Notes: a model not told the origin generated them from the letters alone. A stretch of DNA of 48,621 bases from JAGVSR01 sp031413815 (GCA_031413815.1 JANOFU010000114.1:1-48621), one strand, 5' to 3'. Shown: positions 1 through 8,871, numbered from the stretch's first letter. Numbers and translations: made by a program.

Positions 1-951
1 GACCTTCACGCCGTCCACGCCCTCGGGCGTCATGATCGTGGTGACGGTGTCGGACTGGAAGCCCGGCTGCGCGCAGATCGACAGGCCCCAAGCGGCGACG
101 CCGCGGCGCACGCCTTCGGCGAGGCGGTGATGGCGGGCGAACACGTTCTCGAGACCTTCAGCATCGATCAGGTCGAGCGAGCAACGCAGGCCGCGGATCA
201 GCTGGGTCGCGGGCGTATAGGGGAAGTAGCCCATATCGTTCGTTTTGATCATGTCTTCGAACGAGAAGAAGCAGCGGTTCATGCGGCCGTTGAGGCTCTT
301 GTTGGCGTCGAGGGCCTTCTGACTCACGGCAAGAATGCCGAGGCCGGTTGGCAGCATGAAGCCTTTCTGCGAACCTGAAACGCAGCAATCAACGCCCCAC
401 TCGCCCATGCGCATGTCGAGCGAAGCAACCGATGACACGCCATCGACCATGAACAGTGCGGGATGCTTGGCCGCGTCGAGCGCCTTGCGCACGCCGCCAA
501 TGTCAGACGACACACCCGTTGCGGTTTCGTTATGCGTCGCGAACACGGCTTTGATTTCGTGGGCCGTATCCTTCGCCAGAATGTCGGCATACTTTTCGAG
601 CGGCACGCCCGTGCCCCACTCTTCATCACAGAGCACGACCTTGAGGCCGAGGCGCTCGGCCATGTCAACCCAGAGCAGCGAGAACTGACCGAAGCGGCTC
701 ATCAACACCTTATCGCCAACGGCGAGCGTGTTGGTCATGGCCGATTCCCACGCACCGGTTCCCGACGATGGGAAAATGAATACGCGGCCGTCCTTCATTT
801 TAAAAACCTTCTTGAGGTCTTCAAAAATCGGCAGCGTGAATTTGGGGAACTCGGGGCTGCGCATATCTTCCATCGGCAGGTTCATGGCCATGCGGACGGC
901 GTCGGGAATGGTGGTGGGGCCGGGAATGAAGAGATGCGGTGTGACGGACAT
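1..951 (-). CDS. sgaA: Serine-glyoxylate aminotransferase, C-terminus missing
   Basis: Class V PLP-dependent aminotransferase, cut by the window's left edge; 317 codons are visible. The family transfers the amino group of serine to glyoxylate, giving hydroxypyruvate and glycine, a step of the serine cycle in methylotrophs. The reading frame opens with a PGPTTIPDAVR segment, followed by FPSSGTGAWE (cofactor phosphate region), ATHNETATGV, FMVDGVSS (the Asp expected to contact the PLP ring nitrogen) and the Schiff-base segment SGSQKGF with its Lys. The ATG at 951-949 starts the conserved N-terminus directly. The gene upstream on the same strand is an atypical response regulator 269 bp away, so a shared regulatory role is possible but unproven. 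Alanine-glyoxylate aminotransferase is the closest alternative; the sequence style favours SgaA. Confidence 0.88.
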   Translation of the reverse strand, partial: MSVTPHLFIPGPTTIPDAVRMAMNLPMEDMRSPEFPKFTLPIFEDLKKVFKMKDGRVFIFPSSGTGAWESAMTNTLAVGDKVLMSRFGQFSLLWVDMAERLGLKVVLCDEEWGTGVPLEKYADILAKDTAHEIKAVFATHNETATGVSSDIGGVRKALDAAKHPALFMVDGVSSVASLDMRMGEWGVDCCVSGSQKGFMLPTGLGILAVSQKALDANKSLNGRMNRCFFSFEDMIKTNDMGYFPYTPATQLIRGLRCSLDLIDAEGLENVFARHHRLAEGVRRGVAAWGLSICAQPGFQSDTVTTIMTPEGVDGVKV

Positions 952-1172
952 GCTTGGTTTCCTCCAGTCAGTCGTTTTTGCGGTCCATGCGTCCAACTGG
1001 CGAAGGTCAAGCGCCTTACGGGTCCGGCTGGTCACAGAGATCTGTTTGGGCGAGCGAAGCTGCGTCGGGAAACGCGTTCGCCTCCACATTTCGAAAATTG
1101 ACGATATCTTAAGACGTCACAACACCCGCTAGGTGACTTAAGCATCTCTGTTGGGTGGGGGATGCACCTGGT

Positions 1173-1196
1173 GTGGGTGGTGTGTTAGCCACCCAC
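1173..1196. repeat. 8-bp perfect inverted repeat between regulator gene and sgaA
   Basis: GTGGGTGG (1173-1180) and CCACCCAC (1189-1196) form a perfect inverted repeat with an 8-base spacer. A further ATGGGTGGGG at 1197-1206 could pair with the same right arm, so two alternative structures are possible. It lies just after the response-regulator stop and before the sgaA start on the minus strand. It could be a terminator, a leader structure or an operator; no T-run follows it. Confidence 0.45.
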
Positions 1197-1220
1197 ATGG
1201 GTGGGGTAAATGCTACCCGG

Positions 1221-1898
1221 CTATTTGGTCAGACCGCTTTGGAACCCGCGCTGATTTTTCGACATGAACAGGGCCACCGCCATCGCGCGATTGTTGACAC
1301 CCAGCTTGTCGTACAGATTCTTCAAATGGTACTTCACGGTGTTGCGTGAAATACCGATGCGTGAAGCGATCTGCAAGTTCGACCAGCCGTTGGCCAACGC
1401 CCCCAAAAGTTCGCGTTCACGCGCGGTGAGGACGTCGAGTGGGTCCTTTGATAGCAATTCGAAATCGACATATGGGAAGCACAAGCGACCCCGCGCCACC
1501 GACGAAATCGTATCGAGCAACACTGGCGGCTCATCGCTCTTCGAAATGAACCCCCAGGCACCGGACTTGATCGTCTGATGCAGCACGTCGTTCGCCGCCT
1601 CGCCCGTGTAAACAATCACGCGCGTCGGGATTTGACGGCGCTTCAACGTCTCAAGCACGTCGCCACCGGTCATATCCGGGAGCGACCAGCCGATGAGTCC
1701 GATCTCCGCCGACTTCTGGGTGCAGGTTGAGATGAATGCGGCGCCGGTCGCCACGGTCGCGATGGTTTCAAACCGGCCGTCCCGGCTGATGATGTCGGCC
1801 AAGCCGGCACGCACGACAGGGTTCTTGTCGGCCACAAGAATCCGCGGCCGCTGACCGACGGCTTTGCTCATCTGCCCCATGGCCAACGGTTCACTCAC
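1221..1898 (-). CDS. NarL/LuxR-type response regulator with degenerate receiver
   Basis: A 225-residue protein with a CheY-like receiver (about 18-135) and a C-terminal LuxR-type helix-turn-helix (about 155-215, with LTARERELLGALANGWSN and the recognition region SRNTVKYHLKNLYDKLG). The phosphoacceptor position, four residues before the conserved Pro of the LP motif, is Gly70 instead of Asp. The usual acidic pair after the first strand is Asp24-Lys25. The switch Thr (VYTGE) and the conserved Lys (FISKSD) remain. It therefore probably does not work through ordinary Asp phosphorylation. The start is GTG at 1898 with GGGAG seven bases upstream; internal ATG starts at codons 7 and 10 are possible. 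No histidine kinase is adjacent. The target is unknown; sgaA is the downstream neighbour. Confidence 0.85.
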   Translation of the reverse strand: MSEPLAMGQMSKAVGQRPRILVADKNPVVRAGLADIISRDGRFETIATVATGAAFISTCTQKSAEIGLIGWSLPDMTGGDVLETLKRRQIPTRVIVYTGEAANDVLHQTIKSGAWGFISKSDEPPVLLDTISSVARGRLCFPYVDFELLSKDPLDVLTARERELLGALANGWSNLQIASRIGISRNTVKYHLKNLYDKLGVNNRAMAVALFMSKNQRGFQSGLTK

Positions 1899-2089
1899 CG
1901 GCGAACTCCCGGACCTAGAGTTTCAGCATTTCGCATCTTCGCCACAATAGTCATGGGCTTCCAAAAGTGCTGCCAATCACAGCAGCTAAAAAAACGAGTC
2001 CCGCGCCAAGCGAGTTACTGGCTCTGCTTTGCCGCGAACTATAGACAAGAGCTGGTCGCCGCGCTGCAAGAGAAGCGTTAAAATCGCCG

Positions 2090-3064
2090 CTAAACCCCGC
2101 CCTGCGGGCGTAAAAATGCCCGGGTTGCAGACACCAGCTCATGAACGATCCCGGGCTCACTCATGGCATGCCCTGCGTCCGGCACGATTTTGAGCTCCGC
2201 GCGTGGCCAGACCCGCTTCAGATCCCAGGCATTCTTGACCGGGGTCACCACATCATACCGGCCGTGGACGATCGTGCCGGGAATGTCCCGCAAAGCACCC
2301 GCGTTCGCGAGAAGCTGGTCATCGCGATCGAAGAACCCGCTATTGACGAAGTAGTGGCATTCGATCCGGGCAAACGCGAGCGCATAGCTGTCTATGGCGA
2401 ACTTGCGGATCCGCTCGGGGTCTTGCAATAGGGCGAGGGTCGAGCCTTCCCACACGCTCCAGGCTTTGGCCGCAGCCAATTGCACCTTGAGATCGGGATC
2501 CGTGAGCCGCTTGTGATAGGCGCGCATCATATCACCACGCTCAGCACCCGGGATCACGCGCTCAAAGGCTTCCCACGCATCCGGATAAATCCAGCTACAG
2601 CCTTCTTGATAAAACCACTCCAGTTCCCGGCGGCGGAGCAGAAATATGCCTCGCAAGATCAAGCCCGTGACGCGCTCCGGATGGCTTTCAGCATACGCGA
2701 GCGCCAAGGTCGAACCCCACGATCCGCCAAGAAGCTGCCAGCGCTCGATGCCGAGATAGCGGCGCAGCTTTTCCATATCGGCCACCAGATGCCAGGTGGT
2801 GTTGTTGACGAGCGATGCGTTCGGCGTCGAGCGCCCGCACCCGCGTTGATCAAACAAGATAATCCGGTATTGCTTTGGATCGTGGTAGCGCCGCATCGCC
2901 GGATTAGATCCGCCGCCGGGTCCGCCGTGGACGATCAGGGCAGGTTCGCCATGCGGATTTCCGCATTCTTCGAAGTACAAATCGTGACCGTCACCGGTGT
3001 CGATGCGCCCCTGGCGGTACGGCTCAAGAGGCAAATAAAGGGGCAACCGCTCACGGGCAGACAT
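2090..3064 (-). CDS. pip: Proline iminopeptidase
   Basis: Cytoplasmic alpha/beta-hydrolase of peptidase family S33 that removes N-terminal proline from peptides; 324 residues, normal for the family. The oxyanion-hole segment HGGPGGGSNP (about 46-55), the FDQRGCGRS motif, the nucleophile elbow GGSWGS (Ser115), Asp271 in HGRYDVVTP and His299 in DAGHAM make up the expected catalytic set. The ATG at 3064 has AGGACAAGAG upstream; a start six codons earlier (3082) is also open. The gene stands alone on the minus strand, with no clear operon partner. Confidence 0.93.
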   Translation of the reverse strand: MSARERLPLYLPLEPYRQGRIDTGDGHDLYFEECGNPHGEPALIVHGGPGGGSNPAMRRYHDPKQYRIILFDQRGCGRSTPNASLVNNTTWHLVADMEKLRRYLGIERWQLLGGSWGSTLALAYAESHPERVTGLILRGIFLLRRRELEWFYQEGCSWIYPDAWEAFERVIPGAERGDMMRAYHKRLTDPDLKVQLAAAKAWSVWEGSTLALLQDPERIRKFAIDSYALAFARIECHYFVNSGFFDRDDQLLANAGALRDIPGTIVHGRYDVVTPVKNAWDLKRVWPRAELKIVPDAGHAMSEPGIVHELVSATRAFLRPQGGV

Positions 3065-3126
3065 AAACTCTTGTCCTAACATTCAGGTCCCAGCCGAAGA
3101 CAACATCGGGAACCACTTTCGGGAGT

Positions 3127-4965
3127 CTAGCCCCGCTGGCGCTGCTTCTTCAACCGCTGCATCCGCATCTCGCGATCATAAAGGATCTCGCCGCCCGGCA
3201 CGCGGATGTCACGGACCAGCTCCAAGAGGTGGCGGCCAGGTGCCGGAGTGATCAAAGCAACGGCGACCGCCGCAAGAGCTGAAACGGGGATTCCGAACGC
3301 TCCGGCAAGTGCAGGATCCAGAGGATTCCAAGCCCCTGGTCCCGCAGTTGTTGCCAACCCGGCAACGCTGAAACCAGAAATCAGGCCTGCAATGGCCCCA
3401 TAGGCATTGATCCGCTTCCACCAAATCGACAGGACAAGAACAGCAAACAACGCAGACCCTGTCAAAGCGAGTGCCGACAAAACGAGCCGCAGCGAATCGG
3501 TCTCAACCCATGCCGCCACGGAAGCCCCGAGCGCAATTGCAACGAATAGCCCGCCACGGGCGGCGTGTGAGCGCGTCGCACCTTGTGGTGGTTCCCACGT
3601 GGCGCCCAATACGACATCTTCTGCGAGCACGTTGCCCAGCGCCACGGCGGATGCACTGGCCGCTGCGAGGCCCGCCGCAACCGCGCCGGCAACCGTTAAG
3701 TTCAGCAGCATCTGGGGCAGTTGCGCTGCAACCGGCAGGCTATACAGCACGCTGTCCCGATGGAAACTGAAGCTCGTGGCCTGAAACTGCGTCCCCTTCT
3801 CCGTGATGGTCGCAAACCCGCGAAGAACGAGGTCCGACAGCCAAGACGGGACAATGGCAGGCCCCGGAACCGCGACCAGATCCATGATGAAGTCGCGCAT
3901 GAAGACGGCGATCGAGGCAGACGTTAACATCGCCACGCCGAACAGGAGCGTCGCCCAGCCCAGTGATTTGCGCGCTTCGTAAACACCTGGAGCTGCGGCA
4001 AGCCGGGGCAACAACCACGGCGCAGAAGCAATACCGGCCAGCATGGTCAATGTGCTGAGCACAAACGCAACCGGGCCTACGGCGCCAAACGCATCGGCGA
4101 ACCGTTTCAGCATCGGTTGCAATCCGTCGCCCGGGATATCAAACGCGAGGCTGGGCGGCAAAATGATCGGCAGGCCCTGGATCGCTTCATTGCGGCCGAT
4201 GGCGCGCAGCACAGGTCCATGGGTGAGCTGGGGCAACGGCATACTGGTGACCATCGTAGCAACGATCGCCACAGGCACGACGATGGCGATGAGGGCCGCG
4301 AGCCCCTGCGCGACCGTGGTCCAGGTTAGCGACCGCATTCCCCCCGCCACAAGCGACAGCAGCATGGCAGTCGCAAGCAGCAGGATCATTTGCTTCTCGG
4401 GGGCACCCGACAAAATGACGGCGGCCATCGCCGCGAGCTTCAATTCGGCCGCGATCACCATCACCATTGGCACCGACAACAAGATCGCGGAGATCATGCG
4501 CAGGATCCGGCTATCGAACCGGCGGCCGAGGTAGCTTGGAATCGTAAAGGCACCGAATTTCCTCAAGAACGGCGCCAGCATAATGGCCATCACGACGAAG
4601 CCGGCCAGGGCACCAATCGCTAAGCACAACGCGTCAAAACCGATGATAAAGAAAACGCCGGTAAGCGTGACAAAGCCCGTCGCTCCAAACGCTGCAATCG
4701 CGATAGCAAGACCATTGAAGAAAGCCGGAACGCGGCGGCCCGCCGCAAAGAAATCAAGAGAGTCTAAGGTGTAGGAGCCAATGCCGATTGCCGCGTAGAG
4801 CACCAATGGCACGAACAGCATGCCATAGCGCAGCGTCTTCGCTTCAGTACCGAGGCCTTCCAAGATCAACGTCACGAGCGCCAACGCGATAAACGCACTC
4901 ATGAAAATGCCGAAATAGGCACCGAGCCGCGGGTTGACCATCCGTGTGGACGTCGTGAAAGCCAT
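3127..4965 (-). CDS. Sodium:solute symporter, large subunit (VC_2705-like)
   Basis: Polytopic inner-membrane protein of 612 residues with about 13 hydrophobic segments, of the SSS superfamily (ActP/PutP relatives). The segment DFFAAGRRVPAFFNGLAIA and the following glycine-rich helix are typical of the family core. It lies 39 bp downstream of a DUF4212 small-subunit gene on the same strand, the pairing that characterises the VC_2705 subfamily. Some ActP-like relatives carry acetate or other small monocarboxylates, so an organic acid is a reasonable guess at the substrate, but the sequence does not fix it. The C-terminus is a basic cytoplasmic tail. A weak ribosome site precedes the ATG at 4965. 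Confidence 0.88.
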   Translation of the reverse strand: MAFTTSTRMVNPRLGAYFGIFMSAFIALALVTLILEGLGTEAKTLRYGMLFVPLVLYAAIGIGSYTLDSLDFFAAGRRVPAFFNGLAIAIAAFGATGFVTLTGVFFIIGFDALCLAIGALAGFVVMAIMLAPFLRKFGAFTIPSYLGRRFDSRILRMISAILLSVPMVMVIAAELKLAAMAAVILSGAPEKQMILLLATAMLLSLVAGGMRSLTWTTVAQGLAALIAIVVPVAIVATMVTSMPLPQLTHGPVLRAIGRNEAIQGLPIILPPSLAFDIPGDGLQPMLKRFADAFGAVGPVAFVLSTLTMLAGIASAPWLLPRLAAAPGVYEARKSLGWATLLFGVAMLTSASIAVFMRDFIMDLVAVPGPAIVPSWLSDLVLRGFATITEKGTQFQATSFSFHRDSVLYSLPVAAQLPQMLLNLTVAGAVAAGLAAASASAVALGNVLAEDVVLGATWEPPQGATRSHAARGGLFVAIALGASVAAWVETDSLRLVLSALALTGSALFAVLVLSIWWKRINAYGAIAGLISGFSVAGLATTAGPGAWNPLDPALAGAFGIPVSALAAVAVALITPAPGRHLLELVRDIRVPGGEILYDREMRMQRLKKQRQRG

Positions 4966-5004
4966 TCCGATGGAAGCCTATGTCAGTGCCGCGTCCGACT
5001 AGCG

Positions 5005-5265
5005 TCAGTTGTCTTCGTGGGCGCCATGCCAATGATCAATGGCATCTTGCTGACTGACAAAACTGGCAACCGTGATCACTGCGATCAAGACGAGCCCATG
5101 GGCTGCAAGGAAGTAGCCCAACGGGAAGCCAAGGAACTTGTTGGAGTTCAGCCTGTCAGCATAGAGCGGCAACACTATAATCACCGACAGAAATGGCACC
5201 AAGCTGGCCAGCATTTGCCATTTCGTATGCCGCCAGTAGGGCTTTCGCTCTTTGCGCTCAATCAT
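5005..5265 (-). CDS. DUF4212 sodium:solute symporter small subunit
   Basis: An 86-residue membrane protein with two predicted transmembrane helices (about 20-36 and 48-70) after a basic, aromatic N-terminus (RKPYWRHTKW). This matches the DUF4212 family, encoded almost always just upstream of a VC_2705-type SSS symporter, as here. The ATG at 5265 has GGGGAG eight bases upstream. The protein is thought to be an accessory subunit needed for assembly or function of the transporter; its exact role is not well established. Confidence 0.87.
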   Translation of the reverse strand: MIERKERKPYWRHTKWQMLASLVPFLSVIIVLPLYADRLNSNKFLGFPLGYFLAAHGLVLIAVITVASFVSQQDAIDHWHGAHEDN

Positions 5266-5569
5266 GGTCCGCTCCCCTGCCTACCCATCCCGTGTCTGGC
5301 ACCCAAGCTACGTACTTTGCGTCGCAGTTGTGGTGCCAGTTTGGCGGTCTAGGCCGCAACGGAAATTCTAAGTGAATTCTGGGATTTGCAACGTTTTCAA
5401 GATTGACTTGTAGAGCCGCTGCTGGATTGCGTGCCAGAAGTCCTTGACTTAGTCTTCGCCAATGTGAGTCGATCCGCGTGCAGAGCACGTGGCGTTGATT
5501 CGTGGCCGAACTGACAAATTTAACTGACCCGAAACTCCGGGCAGACAGGCAAATGGGGAACGCAAGACT
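5266..5569. other. Divergent intergenic region, symporter operon and mscL
   Basis: About 300 bp between the divergently transcribed symporter small-subunit gene and mscL. It must hold both promoters, but I see no clean -35/-10 pair, operator palindrome or conserved RNA. The segment around 5370-5460 is relatively AT-rich and is the likeliest place for promoters. Confidence 0.4.
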
Positions 5570-5956
5570 ATGGGAGTGATGCAAGAATTCAAAGACTTCG
5601 CGATGAAGGGTAACGTTGTTGATCTCGCCGTTGGCGTGATCATGGGCGCCGCTTTCGCTCCGATTGTCTCCACACTCGTCGATAACATCATCATGCCGCC
5701 CATCGGCGCTATGATGGCCGGCGTCGATTTCTCCACACTTGCTGCCAGCATCCCAACGGGCGGCGAACCGGTGTTGATCAAGTATGGCCTGTTCCTTAAT
5801 GCCATCATCAAGTTTTTGATCACGGCGTTTGCGATTTTCATGCTGGTAAAAGCTATGAACTCGATGAAGAAGCCCGCTCCGGCTGCCGCACCTGCCGCTC
5901 CGCCGCCGAGTGAAGTCTACCTGAAGGAAATCCGCGATGCCCTCGTGAAGAAGTAG
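5570..5956 (+). CDS. mscL: Large-conductance mechanosensitive channel
   Basis: Inner-membrane channel that opens under extreme membrane tension to release osmolytes on hypo-osmotic shock. The 128-residue length is normal. The N-terminal helix (MQEFKDFAMKGNVVDLAVG) and the glycine-rich pore helix VGVIMGAAFAPIVSTLVDN are textbook. A short periplasmic loop follows (about 46-68, somewhat shorter than in E. coli), then TM2 and a Pro/Ala-rich hinge before the charged C-terminal helix (SEVYLKEIRDAL). An intrinsic terminator follows 26 bp after the stop, so the gene is probably monocistronic. Confidence 0.96.
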   Translation: MGVMQEFKDFAMKGNVVDLAVGVIMGAAFAPIVSTLVDNIIMPPIGAMMAGVDFSTLAASIPTGGEPVLIKYGLFLNAIIKFLITAFAIFMLVKAMNSMKKPAPAAAPAAPPPSEVYLKEIRDALVKK

Positions 5957-5982
5957 GCTTTGCGATCTGTTGACTGAAATTG

Positions 5983-6010
5983 GGCCCTGCGTCACACGCG
6001 GGGCCTTTTT
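5983..6010 (+). terminator. Rho-independent terminator after mscL
   Basis: A 9-bp stem, GGCCCTGCG (5983-5991) with CGCGGGGCC (5997-6005), contains one G-T wobble and a TCACA loop and is followed by TTTTTC. It sits just beyond the mscL stop and before the convergent radical SAM gene. Confidence 0.88.
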
Positions 6011-6020
6011 CTTTGCCAGA

Positions 6021-7046
6021 TCACGAGCAGCTGCCACCGCCAAGGACACAAAACTTCGCACAGTGAGAGTGGCACAGTTTGACGGCACCCGACTTAAACA
6101 TTCCCCCGTCGGCTTTCGCTGCCTGGCTGAGTGTGGCTCCCATTTCAAACGCTTCGTCATAAGGCAGAAGCGTGCAAGGCAAAACAACGGGACCAGAAGC
6201 ACCCTTGCGCTTCACCACCATCCGGGAACTCGAGCACATCATTTGGTTGGGGCTCTTCTTCAGAATTCCCCAGCAGACTGTCGTGATCTCCGGCACGTCA
6301 TGCTTGCCGTCCATTTCAGGAAAGATCGCGAGATCATGATGGTTGCCAGCATCGATCGGCCAGCCGCGATCTGAAAACAGCTTCGCATATCCCGCTCTTG
6401 CGGTGGCCATGTCTTCGCCCCAGCAGGAGCGCCCGGCAATGGCCGTATGAAATCCGTTCTGCACCAACCAGTCGATACCACTGAGTGCCTTGTGCCAGGT
6501 TCCGTTGCCGCGCTCGGTCTCATGAAGGTCCTGGCCAAAGTGATCCAGGCTCACGCGCATCGTTAGCCGCCGGCCAAACTCGCGCACGATCTCTTGGAGT
6601 TCACCTTTCAATCGCGGGCGTTGCATTGGCAGCATGGCATTGGTCAGCACCAGTACGTCAAAGCCCTGCGCCAACGCCAATCGTAGCATCGCGGGAAATT
6701 CAGGATTGAGGAACGGCTCACCACCTGTGAACCCGATCTCACGCACACCGATGGCCTGAGCTTCATTCAGAACAGTGCCTGCCTCTGCTGCCGTGATGTA
6801 CGCCAGACGATCATTTTCCGGGCTCGACTCGATGTAGCAATTGCGGCACGTGATGTTGCACAGCGTCCCCGTGTTTATCCAAACCGTCTCAAGCCGCTCA
6901 AGCGGCACAAAGGCCCGCTGTTCGCCTTTGGCCGTCCAATCGGGGTCGGAAAATTTGGTGGGCGCAACGCCATTGACGGGCTTCGGAACGGCAATATTCA
7001 CAGCTGTGTTATCCAATCTTGGCAGTGCAGAACCTGGTTGCTTCAT
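6021..7046 (-). CDS. Radical SAM protein with Cys-rich C-terminus
   Basis: About 341 residues. The motif CNITCRNCYIESSP is the CX3CX2C site for the 4Fe-4S cluster that cleaves S-adenosylmethionine, and GFTGGEPFLNPE is the glycine-rich SAM-binding GGEP motif. The C-terminal third has at least seven more cysteines (CWGILKK, MMCSSS, LPCTLL, then CHSHCAKFCVLGGGSC), suggesting an auxiliary cluster as in SPASM/twitch proteins. I do not recognise the substrate. No precursor-peptide gene or partner enzyme is adjacent; the neighbours are mscL (convergent) and tRNA-Gly. The ATG at 7046 was chosen; a TTG at 7091 would add 15 residues but has a poorly placed ribosome site. Confidence 0.82.
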   Translation of the reverse strand: MKQPGSALPRLDNTAVNIAVPKPVNGVAPTKFSDPDWTAKGEQRAFVPLERLETVWINTGTLCNITCRNCYIESSPENDRLAYITAAEAGTVLNEAQAIGVREIGFTGGEPFLNPEFPAMLRLALAQGFDVLVLTNAMLPMQRPRLKGELQEIVREFGRRLTMRVSLDHFGQDLHETERGNGTWHKALSGIDWLVQNGFHTAIAGRSCWGEDMATARAGYAKLFSDRGWPIDAGNHHDLAIFPEMDGKHDVPEITTVCWGILKKSPNQMMCSSSRMVVKRKGASGPVVLPCTLLPYDEAFEMGATLSQAAKADGGMFKSGAVKLCHSHCAKFCVLGGGSCS

Positions 7047-7135
7047 GGGATACCATAGACAGTCTACGACCGTCAGGTCTTGCAGTTTCAAACCTGTTTG
7101 CCGCCCAATGTCTGTGTGCTACCAGATGCACAGGC

Positions 7136-7209
7136 GCGGGCGTCGTATAATGGTAATACGGTAGCTTCCCAAGCTACGAACGTGGGTTCGATTCCCATCG
7201 CCCGCTCCA
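7136..7209 (+). tRNA. tRNA-Gly (anticodon CCC)
   Basis: The acceptor stem GCGGGCG (7136-7142) pairs with CGCCCGC (7199-7205), followed by T and an encoded CCA. The anticodon arm GTAGC-TTCCCAA-GCTAC gives anticodon CCC, and a GGTTCGATTC-type T arm is present. The total is 74 nt. It decodes GGG glycine codons and stands alone between two protein genes. Confidence 0.96.
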
Positions 7210-7220
7210 AATGCCCCTCG

Positions 7221-8735
7221 CTAAACCTGGAAATCTGCCCTCGGCCGGGCTGTGTGTGCCGTTTTCTGCCACCAGAATGGCGCTGTCATGAGTTGTGCGA
7301 GCGCGCGATAGGCTGCTGCAGAAATCAACAGCCAGTAGACCGGCACAAGGACGGCTTGAACGGCAAAACTGCCGCACGACCTCCGGATGGCTGTCACGAC
7401 GGACAGCGTGACCGCAGTCACATATGCCAGCACCAGATTGATCACTCCCAGCCACCACAGCACGCGGGATGCTCCCTGTTCCGGCGCAGTCAAAAGATGC
7501 CCTCCGTGCCATGCATCATAGGCGGCGGCAGCGTAGAACCATGGGTGGACGAAGGCAGACAGAATGAGCCCGCCCATCAGAATCTGCAGGCCGATGAAGC
7601 GGCCGGCGCCAAGATCCCGCCAGAGCTGAGCCGGATTGCGATTGTGAACGAGGTAAGTCTGCATCCAGCCTTTGAGCCAACGGACCCGCTGACCGAACCA
7701 AACTTCAAAACGCGCTGGCGCTTCTTCCCACGTTGTAGAGTTGAGGATATCGACGGTCCAACCCGCACGCGCCAACCGGATGCCAAGGTCGGCATCCTCC
7801 GTCACATTGTAAGGGTCCCAGCCGCCGACCTCGTCAAGGACTGCGCGGGGAAAGTGATTCGATGTCCCGCCGAGAGGAACGGGCAGGCTTAATCGCTGCA
7901 ACGCCGGCAAAATCGCATCGAACAATGCCGTGTATTCAAACGTAAACTGACGCGTCAGCCACGATTGGCGCGGATTGTAGACATTGAGGCGGGCCTGTAC
8001 GCACCCGATTTTCCGGTGTGGTAGGGCAAACCTTTGAAGCGCTTTGCGCAACTGATCGGGCTCTGGCGCGTCTTCGGCATCGTAGACGACAACGTACTCT
8101 CCATTCGCGGACTGAAGGGCATACATCAGAGCGCGCGGCTTCGTCCGCGGCAATCCTGCCGGTACAATGACGATCTGCATATGGTCTGCGACGGCGTCAC
8201 GTTCGAGCGCATGACGCGTGAGCGCGTCATCGGACTCAATTGCAAAAATAATCTGCAGCCGGTCGTGCGGATAATCGAGTTTCCGCAAAGCGGATAGAAG
8301 ATCAGGAACAACCTCGCTCTCGTGACACAGTGGCACGAGAACCGTGTAGCGCGGCAGGTCATCGTCCTGAGACCGCCGGTCAGCGGCGAGTACCGGGTGC
8401 GGAGCAGCGCCCAATGCGGACCAAGTGGCTATGACCCGGAGCAGGACGGCACTTAGAAAAACCGGAGCAAGAACAGCAAACAGGCCTGTGAGCAGGGCTT
8501 GCGGCCACAGCACCGCGCCCGATAGCAGTCCCGCACTCGCTCCAAGGGCAATCCCTTTCTGCCAAACGGGAAAAGGGGTGGCAGCCGAAAGTTCCGGCCT
8601 TGTTCGCGCCAACTGGTTCGCCCAATCTGGATCAATCTGCCGCCCCGCTGCGGGCGCTGGCGCAGTCTCCGCGGCCTCGCCGTGGAGTTGCGAAATTTGG
8701 TATGTGACAACAGATCGAGTCGATTGTTCCAACAT
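7221..8735 (-). CDS. Membrane glycosyltransferase, GT2 family
   Basis: A 504-residue inner-membrane protein with two hydrophobic segments (about 61-105), a cytoplasmic GT2 catalytic domain (about 130-360) and several C-terminal transmembrane helices. The catalytic signatures are VYDAED (Asp219 and Asp222), TEDADLG (the acidic TED motif, about 312-318) and QRVRW (349-353), the set found in processive beta-glycosyltransferases of the cellulose-synthase/hyaluronan type. The polysaccharide or lipid acceptor cannot be read from the sequence, and no polysaccharide operon surrounds it. The ATG at 8735 has GAGGGGCG upstream; an ATG at 8795 would add 20 untypical residues. It is divergent from a solute-binding protein gene. 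Confidence 0.87.
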   Translation of the reverse strand: MLEQSTRSVVTYQISQLHGEAAETAPAPAAGRQIDPDWANQLARTRPELSAATPFPVWQKGIALGASAGLLSGAVLWPQALLTGLFAVLAPVFLSAVLLRVIATWSALGAAPHPVLAADRRSQDDDLPRYTVLVPLCHESEVVPDLLSALRKLDYPHDRLQIIFAIESDDALTRHALERDAVADHMQIVIVPAGLPRTKPRALMYALQSANGEYVVVYDAEDAPEPDQLRKALQRFALPHRKIGCVQARLNVYNPRQSWLTRQFTFEYTALFDAILPALQRLSLPVPLGGTSNHFPRAVLDEVGGWDPYNVTEDADLGIRLARAGWTVDILNSTTWEEAPARFEVWFGQRVRWLKGWMQTYLVHNRNPAQLWRDLGAGRFIGLQILMGGLILSAFVHPWFYAAAAYDAWHGGHLLTAPEQGASRVLWWLGVINLVLAYVTAVTLSVVTAIRRSCGSFAVQAVLVPVYWLLISAAAYRALAQLMTAPFWWQKTAHTARPRADFQV

Positions 8736-8871
8736 AAACCGGACGCCCCTCGAAGTCCCGGCAGTGCCGAGCTTCCTCATCAATGTGCCAGACAACGGCG
8801 TGATCCAATATTATGTAAGCGGAAGAACAAGTCATGTTGAACTTTGGACGTGTAGGAGCACATCACTGGCC

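Noticed and set aside
8425..8871. N-terminal extension of the solute-binding protein frame
   Set aside because: It runs antisense through the glycosyltransferase gene; a proper signal peptide and AGGAG site support the start at 8872.
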